Notes under the pieces: generated by a model
What the model was told of the DNA's origin: nothing
Seen by the model: only the letters and a program-made list of their open reading frames with translations
Databases searched by the model: none
Source of the DNA: Chloroflexi bacterium 13_1_40CM_65_17
Lineage (GTDB): Bacteria; Chloroflexota; Dormibacteria; Dormibacterales; Dormibacteraceae
Assembly: GCA_001917815.1 (NCBI GenBank)
Contig: MNES01000051.1
Coordinates: 1-48,688, forward strand
Direction: 5' to 3'
Length of the DNA: 48,688 nucleotides
Shown: piece by piece, positions 24,535 through 32,893 of the stretch
How the letters are laid out: each line of letters opens with the position of its first letter
Numbering within the stretch: the stretch's first letter is position 1
Program-made: the position numbers and the translations under genes

Positions 24535-26024
24535 CGCCGGCCGGCCCTGTCCTTTATCGCCGACTCGGCCTCCGCGCGCTCGTCCCATGGCTCTGCGCCC
24601 TCCGCCATCTGCATCGTGCGCTCGTGTCCCTTGCCGGCCAGCAGCACCGTGTCGCCCGGGCGTGCGACCTCGATCGCGCGACGGATCGCGGAGCGCCGGT
24701 CGATCACGACCTCGTAGTCGCGGCCCGGAGCCTTCCCCGAGACCCCCGACTGCACGTCCCTCGCGATCTCCGTCGGGTCCTCTCGGAGCGGGTCGTCGGT
24801 CGTAATGATGAAAAAGTCGGCAAGGTCTGCGGCCGCTTTGCCCATTCCGGGCCGATCGTGGTCGGAACGCGCGGTCGAGCCGAAGACCGCGATCAGCCGT
24901 CCGCGCGTGAAAGGGCGCAGCTCGGCAAGCGCGCTGGCCAGGGCGCCGGCCGAGTGGGCGAAATCGATGAACACGCTGAAGTCCTGGCCCAGGTCGACGC
25001 GTTCCAGGCGCCCACGAACGCCATCGAAGCCGGCAAGCCCCGGTCCGATCTCTTCGACCGGCACGCCCACGGCGAGGCAGACGCCGGCCGCGCAAAGCGC
25101 GTTGTAGACGTTGAAGCGGGCCGGCACCGCCAGCGTCACCTCGGTTTCGCCCAGCGGCGTCTTCAGGCGGAAGCGCGAGCCAGTGGCGCTCATGGTCAGG
25201 TCCAGCGGATGAATGTCCGCCGCGGTCGTGAGGCCATATGACCAACGCCGCGCGATCGAGCGGCGCGACAGCCGTTCGTAGCTTGGATCGTCGCGGTTCA
25301 GCACGGCGGTTTTCTCGATGCCCTTGTCAGCGCCGGCGGCGGTGAGGTCGATGAGGCGCGCCTTCGCCTCCAGGTAGTCCTCCCACGTCGCGTGATAGTC
25401 CATGTGGTCGTGGCCGACGTTGGTGAACGCCGCGACGTCGAAGTCGCAGGCGAGGACTCGGTCCTGCACGAGTGCGTGCGATGTGGTCTCGATGACGGCG
25501 CACCGGACCCCTGCATCGACCATCCGTCGCAGCCACTCCTGCACCTGCGGGGCCTCGGTCGTCGTCTGCCCGCTGGTATTGACGGTTTCGGCTCCGCGCA
25601 CCGAGAACGCGACCGTGCTCATGGCGCCGGCCACGATCCCACCGGCCATCAGCACGTGCTCTGCCATGTGGGTGACGGTCGTCTTGCCGTCGGTGCCGGT
25701 CACACCCGCCACATAGAGATGACGCGAGGGCCGTCCGTAGAACTCGGCGGCGATCTCGCCAAGGCCGGTCCTGGTCGACGGCACCTTGAGCACCGGCGTG
25801 TCGGGCGGAAGCTCGACCGGGCGCTCGATCGCGACGGCGACCGCGCCGGCCGCGACGGCATCGCCCGCATATGCGTGTCCGTCGGCCCTGATCCCGCTTA
25901 CAGCCACGAACAGGTCGCCGCGCTTGACGTGCCGCGAGTCGTAAGCAATCCCGCTCACCTCAACGTCGCCGCTGCCTTCGAGCGTGGCCCCCGGCACACC
26001 GCGCGCCAGGTCTTCGAGCCTCAT
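24531..26024 (-). CDS. murE: UDP-N-acetylmuramyl-tripeptide synthetase (MurE-type Mur ligase)
   Basis: This 497-aa Mur ligase adds the third amino acid of the peptidoglycan stem. It has IAYDSRHVKRGDLFVA (UDP-MurNAc binding), VAGVTGTDGKTTVTHM (ATP loop), TSGQTTTEAPQVQEWL, ETTSHALVQDRV, TNVGHDHMDYHATWEDYLEAK, VFIDFAHSAGALASAL, and LIAVFGSTARSDHDRPGMG. The selectivity motif reads TTDDPLREDP. Meso-DAP ligases normally have DNPR there, so DDPL suggests another diamine such as lysine or ornithine, or a divergent enzyme. The ATG at 26024 fits the family N-terminus (MRLEDLARGVPG); the frame is open further upstream without homology. Confidence 0.9.
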   Translation of the reverse strand: MRLEDLARGVPGATLEGSGDVEVSGIAYDSRHVKRGDLFVAVSGIRADGHAYAGDAVAAGAVAVAIERPVELPPDTPVLKVPSTRTGLGEIAAEFYGRPSRHLYVAGVTGTDGKTTVTHMAEHVLMAGGIVAGAMSTVAFSVRGAETVNTSGQTTTEAPQVQEWLRRMVDAGVRCAVIETTSHALVQDRVLACDFDVAAFTNVGHDHMDYHATWEDYLEAKARLIDLTAAGADKGIEKTAVLNRDDPSYERLSRRSIARRWSYGLTTAADIHPLDLTMSATGSRFRLKTPLGETEVTLAVPARFNVYNALCAAGVCLAVGVPVEEIGPGLAGFDGVRGRLERVDLGQDFSVFIDFAHSAGALASALAELRPFTRGRLIAVFGSTARSDHDRPGMGKAAADLADFFIITTDDPLREDPTEIARDVQSGVSGKAPGRDYEVVIDRRSAIRRAIEVARPGDTVLLAGKGHERTMQMAEGAEPWDERAEAESAIKDRAGRR

Positions 26025-26035
26025 GTCAGATTCGC

Positions 26036-26043
26036 AGCATAAT
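26036..26043. promoter_or_regulatory. Overlapping divergent -10 boxes of murE and folP
   Basis: CATAAT (plus, 26038-26043) ends 6 nt before the folP GTG. TATGCT (minus, 26041-26036) ends 11 nt before the murE ATG. The two boxes share bases, so the promoters probably compete. Confidence 0.45.
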
Positions 26044-26049
26044 CGGCCG

Positions 26050-26859
26050 GTGATCGCAGACATAGGTGGGCACCGGTTCGTGTGGGGCAGCCGCACATAT
26101 GTGATGGGGATCGTGAACGTCACGCCGGATTCGTTCAGCGGTGACGGACTTGCGGATGATCGGGAGGCCGCCGTGGCGCAAGGCCTTCGAATGGTCGACG
26201 AAGGGGCGGATCTTCTCGACGTCGGTGGTGAATCGACACGACCCGGTCATGTGCCCATCAGCGGGGCAGACGAGATCGACCGTACGGAGGAGGTCGTCCG
26301 GCGCCTGTCACGCGAGTCGCACGTGCCGGTATCGATCGACACGTACAAGCTCGAGGTTGCCGAGGCGGCGGTGGCCGCCGGCGCCACGATCGTCAACGAC
26401 ATCTGGGGCCTTACGCGCTCACCCGCGCTGGCCGAGCTGGCGGCGCGATACGACTGCGCGCTCGTATTGATGCACAACCAGGACAGCACCGATTACCCAG
26501 GCGATCTCATGACCGAGGTCAAGCGCTTTCTCCGGACGGCGGTCGACGCAGCGGTAGCCGCGGGCGCGCCTCGCGAGCGCATCCTCGTCGACCCGGGCAT
26601 CGGGTTCGGGAAAACGGCGGAGCAGAACTGGGAGGTCATGCGCCGGCTCGAGGAGCTCAAAGAGCTCGGACAACCGGTGCTGGTCGGGACCTCGCGCAAA
26701 TCGTTCATCGGCAAGCTGCTCGACCTGCCGGTGACGGAGCGGGTGGAGGGAACTGCGGCCACCGTGACCGCGTCGGTTCTGCGCGGCGCGGACGTGGTCC
26801 GGGTCCATGACGTGCGCGAGATGATGCGAGTGGTGCGCGTCGCGGACCGCATGCGTTGA
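26050..26859 (+). CDS. folP: Dihydropteroate synthase
   Basis: FolP (269 aa) joins 6-hydroxymethyl-dihydropterin pyrophosphate with p-aminobenzoate in folate synthesis. It has VMGIVNVTPDSFSGDG, LLDVGGESTRPGHVPIS, VPVSIDTYKLEVAEAA, TIVNDIWGL, RILVDPGIGFGKT, VLVGTSRKSFIG, and DVVRVHDVREMM. The GTG at 26050, 6 nt from a CATAAT box, is preferred to the ATG at 26023, which overlaps the murE start. The stop overlaps the folK TTG start. Confidence 0.95.
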   Translation: MIADIGGHRFVWGSRTYVMGIVNVTPDSFSGDGLADDREAAVAQGLRMVDEGADLLDVGGESTRPGHVPISGADEIDRTEEVVRRLSRESHVPVSIDTYKLEVAEAAVAAGATIVNDIWGLTRSPALAELAARYDCALVLMHNQDSTDYPGDLMTEVKRFLRTAVDAAVAAGAPRERILVDPGIGFGKTAEQNWEVMRRLEELKELGQPVLVGTSRKSFIGKLLDLPVTERVEGTAATVTASVLRGADVVRVHDVREMMRVVRVADRMR

Positions 26860-27284
26860 GCGTTGCGTTTTTGGGCCTCGGATCAAACCTGGGAAGCCGC
26901 GCCCGGAACCTATCGGCTGCGCGGCGAAGGCTGCGTCAAAAAGGCGCACGCATCTTGCGTCAAAGTCGCGTCATCGAGACGGAGCCGTGGGGCGTCACCG
27001 AGCAGCCGCGCTTCCTGAACCAGGTGCTCGAAGTCGAGTGGCCGGGTTCGCCGCGCCAGCTCCTTGCCGCGGCCAAAGCGGTGGAGCGCGAAGGCGGCCG
27101 TAAGCCCGCGCGCCGCTGGGGTCCGCGAGCGATCGACATCGACATACTTCTATTCGGCGGAGTCAGCGTCTCCGACCCCGACCTGCAGATCCCGCACCCG
27201 CGCATCGCCGAGCGACCGTTCGTTGTGGCGGGCCTCAGCGAGCTTGGCGTGAAGGCGGAAATCAGGTCGGTCGCGCGTTCGTGA
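26856..27284 (+). CDS. folK: 2-amino-4-hydroxy-6-hydroxymethyldihydropteridine pyrophosphokinase
   Basis: FolK (142 aa) pyrophosphorylates the pterin used by FolP. It has VAFLGLGSNLGSRARNL, VIETEPWGVTEQPRFLNQV, RRWGPRAIDIDILLFGG with the Mg-binding Asp residues, and IPHPRIAERPFVVAGL. The TTG start overlaps the folP stop as TTGA. It is slightly short (usual about 160). The 3' end overlaps the convergent response regulator by 23 bp. folB is not adjacent. Confidence 0.93.
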   Translation: MSVAFLGLGSNLGSRARNLSAARRRLRQKGARILRQSRVIETEPWGVTEQPRFLNQVLEVEWPGSPRQLLAAAKAVEREGGRKPARRWGPRAIDIDILLFGGVSVSDPDLQIPHPRIAERPFVVAGLSELGVKAEIRSVARS

Positions 27285-27984
27285 ACCGGTAGCCGATGCC
27301 AGGCACAGCGAGGATGTAGTACGGCCGCGAGGGCTGGCTCTCGATCTTACGTCGCAGGTTGCGGATGTGGACGTCGATCACGCGCGTCTCGATTGGGTAC
27401 TCGTAGCCCCAGATCGAGTTGAGGATCTTCTCGCGGCTCAGCACCTTGCCCGCGTTGCTGGCGAGGAACGTCAGCAGGTCGAACTCGGTGTGGGTAAGCT
27501 CGATTTCCTCCCCCGCCCGGTAGATGCGCCGCTCGTTGACGTCGATGACCAGGTCACGGAACTCCAATCGATTGCGCGTCGTCTCGGCCGACTCCATCCG
27601 CGTCCGGCGCAGGTGCGCAGCGATCCGCGCCGCAAGCTCCCGCAGGCGGAGCGGCTTCACGACGTAGTCGTCGGCGCCGATCTCGAGCGCCACGACGGCG
27701 TCGATCTCGTCTGAGCGCGAGCTCATCATGATCACCGGAACCGCGCTGTCCTTCTTGCGCAGCTCGCGGCACACGTCGAATCCAGATGCATCGGGAAGCG
27801 CAACCTCGAGCAGCACCAGGCTGGGTCTGACGGCGTCGACCTGTCGCAGCCCATCCGCGCCGGTGTCCGCCTCCAGCACCTGATAGCCATCCTGGACGCA
27901 CGCGGAGCGAACCTCGCGGCGCGTGGTCGAATCCCCATCCACGATCAGGACTTTTCGCGCTCCGTTCGGTGATTGCGCCATCAC
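27262..27984 (-). CDS. OmpR-family response regulator with Glu at the phosphoacceptor position
   Basis: The 240-aa regulator has a receiver domain (VLIVDGDSTTRREV; PVIMMSSRSDE; DDYVVKPLRLREL) and a winged-helix DNA-binding domain (LTHTEFDLLTFLASNAGKVLSRE; VIDVHIRNLRRKIE; VPGIGYRFT). The usual phospho-Asp in LLDxxLP is Glu60 here (LVLLEVALPDASG), and the first acidic pair reads D-G-D. Glu can mimic phospho-Asp, so the protein may be constitutively active or controlled without phosphorylation. No partner kinase is adjacent. Start is GTG 27984 or ATG 27981; a TAGGAT box on the minus strand (27995-27990) ends 5 or 8 nt before them. Confidence 0.9.
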   Translation of the reverse strand: MMAQSPNGARKVLIVDGDSTTRREVRSACVQDGYQVLEADTGADGLRQVDAVRPSLVLLEVALPDASGFDVCRELRKKDSAVPVIMMSSRSDEIDAVVALEIGADDYVVKPLRLRELAARIAAHLRRTRMESAETTRNRLEFRDLVIDVNERRIYRAGEEIELTHTEFDLLTFLASNAGKVLSREKILNSIWGYEYPIETRVIDVHIRNLRRKIESQPSRPYYILAVPGIGYRFTNARPT

Positions 27985-27989
27985 ATCGA

Positions 27990-27995
27990 ATCCTA
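27990..27995 (-). promoter_or_regulatory. -10 box (TAGGAT) of the atypical response regulator
   Basis: TAGGAT on the minus strand ends 5 nt before the GTG and 8 nt before the ATG. It overlaps one arm of the inverted repeat TCCTAAC/GTTAGGA (27991-27997 and 28012-28018), which could serve as an operator. Confidence 0.45.
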
Positions 27996-28012
27996 ACCGA
28001 TCTGAAGGATTG

Positions 28013-28990
28013 TTAGGAGATGTTGCGTTTCAAGCCCCGAACGCGGCCACGCGCCTTCTTCTCCAGGCCGAGCAGCCGTGCCGCCCCAGCCGACAGCACC
28101 AGCTCCCAGGCGCCCGCATAAGCGACCTCCTCTCCTCCGAACTCGGCCTTGAAGAAACCGAGGCCGTGCCACGGATGGTCGATGCCTGCTCCCGGCGGCG
28201 GCACGCCCCACAGGTCGTAGTCACGGCAGCCGGCCGCCGCGGCCGCTTTGATCGCCGCCCACCACGCGAGATCGTTGGCCATGAGCTCCGGATGCGCGCC
28301 GCTTCGACCGGCGAACAGGTGGTATGCGCGGCCCGCGTGACGCGCGACCAGGACCGCCGCCAGCGCCTCATGGGTCTCCGGGTGGCGGGCGACATACGTA
28401 CGGCACCAGGGAAGCTCGTCCAGCAGCAGCTGGTAGTAGCCCTTCGCCGGGAGGTGGATCGACTCCCGGCGCTCGACCGCTTCGGACTGCCGTTCCAGCT
28501 CCGCGGCGTCTTTGCCTTCTTCGACCACGACGCCGCGCCTCTCGCCGGCGCGGATGTTGTATCGCCTGCCTTGCTTGAAGGAGGCGAGCATCTCGGCAGG
28601 CGCCGCCAGTTTGAGGATTCGCGTGTGCTGAGGCTGCACGACGCGAGCAGGGGTGAAGCCACGCTCGCGCATCACGGCGCTAAACGTCGCGGGCGCCTCG
28701 GGCTCGACGGTGATGCGAGCGACTTTCGCTTTCCGCGACCAGTCGACCAGCGCATCTACGGCTTCGGGCGTCGCGGGCACCGGCCCGCGCGGTACGTACG
28801 CCTCGCGCACGGGACCCAGGCCACGCAATTGGACGCTCGCCATCGCTCCGCCCGCGAGCCGCACTCGGTCCACAGTCCAGCCGGCGCGCGACTGTACGGT
28901 CCCCCATCCCCATGTCTGGAGGAGCGGAGCGGGGGAGGCGCGCTCACCGAGCTCGCGATCCCAGCTGTCCTTCTCCTCCGCGCCGCTCAT
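28013..28990 (-). CDS. FemX/FemAB-family peptidoglycan bridge aminoacyltransferase
   Basis: The 325-aa protein has the paired GNAT folds of FemABX enzymes, which add amino acids from aminoacyl-tRNA to the side chain of the third stem residue of lipid II. Family marks are LLQTWGWGTVQSRAGW, RGPVPATPEAVDALVDW, QPQHTRILKL, MLASFKQGRRYNIRAGERRGV, HLFAGRSGAHPELMANDLAWW, DYDLWGVPPPG and GLGFFKAEFGGEEV. The last pattern (G-x-x-x-FK-x-x-FGG) is typical. It is translationally coupled (ATGA) to the upstream histidine phosphatase. It supports an interpeptide bridge in this organism's wall. Confidence 0.9.
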   Translation of the reverse strand: MSGAEEKDSWDRELGERASPAPLLQTWGWGTVQSRAGWTVDRVRLAGGAMASVQLRGLGPVREAYVPRGPVPATPEAVDALVDWSRKAKVARITVEPEAPATFSAVMRERGFTPARVVQPQHTRILKLAAPAEMLASFKQGRRYNIRAGERRGVVVEEGKDAAELERQSEAVERRESIHLPAKGYYQLLLDELPWCRTYVARHPETHEALAAVLVARHAGRAYHLFAGRSGAHPELMANDLAWWAAIKAAAAAGCRDYDLWGVPPPGAGIDHPWHGLGFFKAEFGGEEVAYAGAWELVLSAGAARLLGLEKKARGRVRGLKRNIS

Positions 28991-29592
28991 TCAGGGCCTT
29001 CGAGGTGGCCCGTGTCGTTGACACCCGAGACGACGAACCGGCCGTTTCGTTTCTCGATGGTGGAGATCGACGCGTTGTCGATTCGAAACGGGAAGAGTCC
29101 ATGATTCGCCCGTCCTATTACCCGATGCAATGCGACCTGGATGACCCCGCCATGAGTCACGATCAAAACGTCGCCGTGCTCGTGGCGCGCCAGGATGGAA
29201 TCCAGCTCAGCGTTGACCCTGGTCTCGAAGGCTTTTTCGCCCTCACCGCCTGGGACGACGTCCCACCTCGGCTCTTTCGTCCACAGCATCCAGGCCTCTG
29301 GGAACCGCTGCTCGATCTCGGCGACGTTGAGACCTTCCCACCGACCCAGGTAAACCTCGCGCAGGCCCGCGGTGGGGACCGGCGACATATCGGTTGCCTC
29401 GCCGATCAGTCTGGCCGTCTCCATGGCACGCTTCAAGTCGCTGGAGTAGGCCGCCACGAAGCTGCAGCTTGCCAGGCGACGACCGAGACGCTCGGCCTGG
29501 CGGCGCCCATCCGTCGACAGCGGGGGATCGAGCTGGCCCTGGATTCGATGCTCGCGGTTCCAGGTCGATTGGCCATGGCGGACCAGCAACAA
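28987..29592 (-). CDS. Histidine phosphatase family protein (phosphoglycerate mutase-like)
   Basis: This protein of about 201 aa starts its domain with LLLVRHGQSTWNREHRIQGQLDPPLS, which holds the catalytic His (written here in two parts: LLLVRHGQSTWN and HRIQGQLDPPLS). YSSDLKRAMETARLI, LREVYLGRWEGLNVAEI and VLIVTHGGVIQVAL (second His) follow. It belongs to the broad histidine phosphatase family; the substrate is unknown. The frame is open to 29751, but homology starts near the TTG codons at 29592-29587, and no good start lies closer upstream, so the N-terminus is uncertain. It overlaps femX. Confidence 0.85.
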   Translation of the reverse strand: MLLVRHGQSTWNREHRIQGQLDPPLSTDGRRQAERLGRRLASCSFVAAYSSDLKRAMETARLIGEATDMSPVPTAGLREVYLGRWEGLNVAEIEQRFPEAWMLWTKEPRWDVVPGGEGEKAFETRVNAELDSILARHEHGDVLIVTHGGVIQVALHRVIGRANHGLFPFRIDNASISTIEKRNGRFVVSGVNDTGHLEGPE

Positions 29593-29675
29593 TCGCGCAG
29601 GCGAGGGCTTCGGGGAAAGCGGGAGTTCAGGAGGCTCGGGGCGCGCGAATCTGATCTCGATATCTATACTAGCTT

Positions 29676-29701
29676 CTCTTAGACCATCGACTCTTAGACC
29701 A
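29676..29701. repeat. Direct repeat between divergent genes
   Basis: CTCTTAGACCA occurs at 29676-29686 and again at 29691-29701, 15 bp apart, in the intergenic region between the histidine phosphatase and the DUF4388 gene. It may be an operator. Confidence 0.5.
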
Positions 29702-29734
29702 CGATCGGAGTTGGGCCGATCTCGGGAGACGCCA

Positions 29735-31261
29735 TTGCATTCACACGGCACGCTGGCCGAAATTCCCCTTCGCTCGCTTCTGGAATCTGCCCAGGGCGAG
29801 AGGTCGACAGGTACGCTTACGCTCCGGAATGGGAATGGGGAGTCGACCGCGCTCTATTTTCTGTTCGGCCACCTCTTCCACGCCGAGGGCAACGGCAAGG
29901 CGGGGGACGATGCCGTCATCAGCGCGCTCAACTGGACGAGGGGAGAATTCGAGTTCGATGCCAAGGCCAAGCTGCCTGCGGACGAGACTGTCAAGGCCGG
30001 AATCCCGGAGCTGGTTCAAGCGGCCAACGCCGCCCCACCGAAGCCCGCGCCTGCCGAGATTGCGCCCCCGAGCGGCAACGCAAACGCCGAAGCACAGTCC
30101 GAGCGCCGAGAGCAACCTGAACCGGAGAGAAAGGTGGAAGCACCCCAGCCGAGACGAGGCGTGAAGCACAGACCGTCGCCCAAGCACGGCCGAGAGCCGA
30201 TTCCGGTCCCCGCCGGGCAGGTGATCTACGACTCGCTCAAGACTTCGTTCGTCGACTTCCCGCGTTTGATCACGACCCTCGAGAAGGAGGGCTACACAGG
30301 CTACGTCCGCCTCCTCACGGACGACGCATCGGGACTGATCCTCTTCAGGGAGGGCTTGGCGCTGGAGTGCATGTATGACGGCGCGGGAGAAGCCACCGGC
30401 CTCGTGCTGGGCAAGCAGGCGCTGCACCAGTTCAACGAAGACGTGACGGCCGGGCACGGTGTGCTCGACGTCGTTGGCCTTTCGGCCGAGCTGATCGATG
30501 GTCTTTACGAGCTGACCGTCTCCAAGCCGATGTACACCGAGCTCTATGCGGCCTGGGTCGACATGAAGGCACTGCTCAAGTTCCTCAGCGATCGCAAGCT
30601 GAGCGGCAGCGTGATGATCCGCGCGGCTGCCGGGACCGGGGTGATCATCCTCTCGGAAGGCGAGCTCGCCGGCGCGTACACGAGCGAATCGCGCGACATC
30701 TCCGACAAGCCAGACCGCGCGCTTGCCCTCTGTGACGATCCGAGCGCGATGATCGAGGTCAAGTCGGCCGACGCCACCAAGCATCCGCCGCTCGACGTCG
30801 ACGAGGTCGTGGCCGGGCATCGGTCGGGATCGCGAAACCCGGCTCCGGCACCGCCTGCAGAACCCGCTCCCGCCCCGGCCGCGCAACCACCGACCCAGCA
30901 GTTTCCCGCATTCGCGACGCAGCCCGCGTCACAGCCGCCACCGCCTCCGGCCGGATACGTGTCTCCCAACCCGCCGTCGCAGCAGGTATCTGTCGCGCCG
31001 ACGACACCGCCGGCCCCTTCGGGTGGCGGCCCGCAGCTCGACTGGGGGTCGGTCGTCGCCGAGCTCCAGGCAATGGCCGAGGACTCGCTTGGCAACCGCG
31101 CGCGCAAGGTCAAGGACATACTCGGCGCAGCGGACCCGTCACTTTCGGGCATCGAAGCCGCCATCGACCAGGTGCCGAGCATCTCACTTCTCTTCGTCGA
31201 CTCCTCGCGGCTGGAGCAGCTCGCGCAGGAGATGAGGGCGCGGCTCAAGTCGCACCTCTAG
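29735..31261 (+). CDS. DUF4388-domain protein with Pro-rich linkers
   Basis: The protein has about 508 aa. The N-terminal DUF4388 module (GTLAEIPLRSLLESAQGERSTGTLTL, then YFLFGHLFHAEGNGKAGDDAV and WTRGEFEFDAK, about residues 1-85) resembles PATAN-like domains of regulatory proteins in Myxococcota, Chloroflexota and Deinococcota. A Pro/Glu-rich linker leads to a second and third related module (YTGYVRLLTDDASGLILFREG about 190; LSGSVMIRAAAGTGVIILSEG about 295). A long Pro/Ala/Gln linker precedes a C-terminal helical tail. No enzyme motif is seen; it is probably a scaffold or signalling adaptor. The TTG at 29735 has GGGAG 6-7 nt upstream; an earlier TTG at 29711 is an alternative. Confidence 0.75.
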   Translation: MHSHGTLAEIPLRSLLESAQGERSTGTLTLRNGNGESTALYFLFGHLFHAEGNGKAGDDAVISALNWTRGEFEFDAKAKLPADETVKAGIPELVQAANAAPPKPAPAEIAPPSGNANAEAQSERREQPEPERKVEAPQPRRGVKHRPSPKHGREPIPVPAGQVIYDSLKTSFVDFPRLITTLEKEGYTGYVRLLTDDASGLILFREGLALECMYDGAGEATGLVLGKQALHQFNEDVTAGHGVLDVVGLSAELIDGLYELTVSKPMYTELYAAWVDMKALLKFLSDRKLSGSVMIRAAAGTGVIILSEGELAGAYTSESRDISDKPDRALALCDDPSAMIEVKSADATKHPPLDVDEVVAGHRSGSRNPAPAPPAEPAPAPAAQPPTQQFPAFATQPASQPPPPPAGYVSPNPPSQQVSVAPTTPPAPSGGGPQLDWGSVVAELQAMAEDSLGNRARKVKDILGAADPSLSGIEAAIDQVPSISLLFVDSSRLEQLAQEMRARLKSHL

Positions 31262-31294
31262 GCCGTCGGGTCGAGCGGACACTACGAAGCCCGG

Positions 31295-31300
31295 TAGTCT
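31295..31300 (+). promoter_or_regulatory. -10 box (TAGTCT) of the lipoprotein gene
   Basis: TAGTCT ends exactly 6 nt before the GTG at 31307, with no Shine-Dalgarno sequence. Confidence 0.45.
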
Positions 31301-31306
31301 GACGAT

Positions 31307-32893
31307 GTGAGACAGGCGGCGATCGCGGCGGCGATGCTCACCTTGAGCGCCATCGCGGCGTGTGGAAGCAGTCCACCGCAGATCATCAGCTACTCGCCCG
31401 AGCGCGGCACCATCGACGTTTCGACGGCGGCCCCGATCCGCATCGCGTTCGACCACGACGTTGACAAGGAGTCGGTGGCAATCAGGCTCTCGATGCTGCC
31501 CGCCACGAATGGAACCGTGGTGTGGCTCGGCCCGCGACAGCTGGAGTATCAGCACGCGACTCTTCAGCCGAGCACCCTGTACGAGGTCGTGCTGGAGGCC
31601 GGCTACAAGGACGTCGCCGGCAATGCATACGCGCTTCGACACCATTGGTCTTTCAACACCGAGCGCGCCCCGAGCGTCGCCGGCTCGACTCCTGCCAACC
31701 TCGAGGGCGACGTCGATCCCGCGTCGTACGTCTCCATTGACTTCACTCGCGAGATGGACGTCGCCGCACTGAAGAGCGCGATCACCATCGAGCCGTCGGT
31801 GCCCTTCTCGGTCCGGCTGGACCCAGCCGACGCAAAGCGTGCCGTCGTCGTCCCGGACTCGCTGCTCGACCCCTCGACGAGCTATTCGGTGGATGTCAGC
31901 ACCGCGGCGCTCGATGCGCACGGCAACCAGCTGCTGCGCGACCAGAGCTTTGTGTTCCACACCGGCCTGGCGAGACCGCTGCGCCACTGGGTCGCATTTG
32001 CCACCGCCTTCGCCGACGGCTCCTCAGGGGGCGTCTGGATCGTGAACGAGTCCGGCTTTCCCCGCCAGCTGTTCGACGGACCCGCGGTGCAATCGTTCAG
32101 CTGGTCGCCCGAAGGAACCAGCCTGTTGATCCATACGAACGGGACCTGGTCGGTTTTCACGCCCGGTGTCACCTCGGTGTCCTTGCCCTTCAAGGCCGGC
32201 TGGGCCGCCCCGCTTGCGGCCGGGCGCGGGTATGTCTACATCGACGCGATCGGCACGCTGCACCGCTGGTCCGCGGACGGCGCCGACGAGGTCATCGCCA
32301 CGAACGTGTCGCAGGCAGCGACGGCGCCGGGCGGCCTGCGAGTCGCGTACGTGCAGCCCGGCTTGTCATCGTCGACCGTGTGGGGCTACGACGTGGGACT
32401 GAGGTCGCGATACGAGCTCTCGGCGGAGCCTGCGGCAGTCAGAGATTTGAGCTGGTCACCGGCCGGCAACCGGATCGCCTATCTGCGTCAGGACGCTCAA
32501 GCGATCACGCTGCGAGTGCGGAACCTCACCGGGCAAGCGGCGACGACGACCATCGCGAGTGGGGATATCGGCCACGCGACGTGGCTGCCCGACTCCACGC
32601 ATCTGGTGTTTGCGGCAAGCATCGCAGCGGCGAGCGGCGCCGTGCGAAAAGCATTCCTGGTCAACGTGATCGCTCCGCCGGCGGTGCTGACGGCTGCGCT
32701 CGCGATCCCTTCCACATCCGCGCTGGACGTCACCAATCCTGTCCCATCGCCCGACGGCCATCAGATCGCATTCGTCAGCAGCGACCAGGTGTGGATGATG
32801 AACGCCGACGGCACCAGGCCGACGGCGCTCACGCGGTTCGATTCGGAGTCGTTCCCCTACTCGTGCCGGATGCCTGCCTGGACGCGACTTTAG
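31307..32893 (+). CDS. Secreted lipoprotein with Big_5-type Ig domains and a TolB-like beta-propeller
   Basis: The 528-aa protein has a lipoprotein signal with lipobox LSAIAACGSS (Cys19). Two Big_5/SbsA-like Ig domains follow: IISYSPERGTIDVSTAAPIRIAF, about residues 26-115, and VAGSTPANLEGDVDPASYVSIDF, about 120-215. A beta-propeller makes up the rest, with repeats such as FSWSPEGTSLLIH, LSWSPAGNRIAYLR, ATWLPDSTHLVFAAS, and PSPDGHQIAFVSSDQVWMMNADG, typical of TolB/PD40 blades. It is likely surface-anchored on the outer face of the cytoplasmic membrane. The ligand is unknown. Confidence 0.8.
   Translation: MRQAAIAAAMLTLSAIAACGSSPPQIISYSPERGTIDVSTAAPIRIAFDHDVDKESVAIRLSMLPATNGTVVWLGPRQLEYQHATLQPSTLYEVVLEAGYKDVAGNAYALRHHWSFNTERAPSVAGSTPANLEGDVDPASYVSIDFTREMDVAALKSAITIEPSVPFSVRLDPADAKRAVVVPDSLLDPSTSYSVDVSTAALDAHGNQLLRDQSFVFHTGLARPLRHWVAFATAFADGSSGGVWIVNESGFPRQLFDGPAVQSFSWSPEGTSLLIHTNGTWSVFTPGVTSVSLPFKAGWAAPLAAGRGYVYIDAIGTLHRWSADGADEVIATNVSQAATAPGGLRVAYVQPGLSSSTVWGYDVGLRSRYELSAEPAAVRDLSWSPAGNRIAYLRQDAQAITLRVRNLTGQAATTTIASGDIGHATWLPDSTHLVFAASIAAASGAVRKAFLVNVIAPPAVLTAALAIPSTSALDVTNPVPSPDGHQIAFVSSDQVWMMNADGTRPTALTRFDSESFPYSCRMPAWTRL

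Noticed and set aside
30840-31020. Pro/Ala/Gln-rich stretch as a tandem repeat array or CRISPR-like element
   Set aside because: It encodes a low-complexity protein linker; the DNA has no regular repeat unit or spacers.
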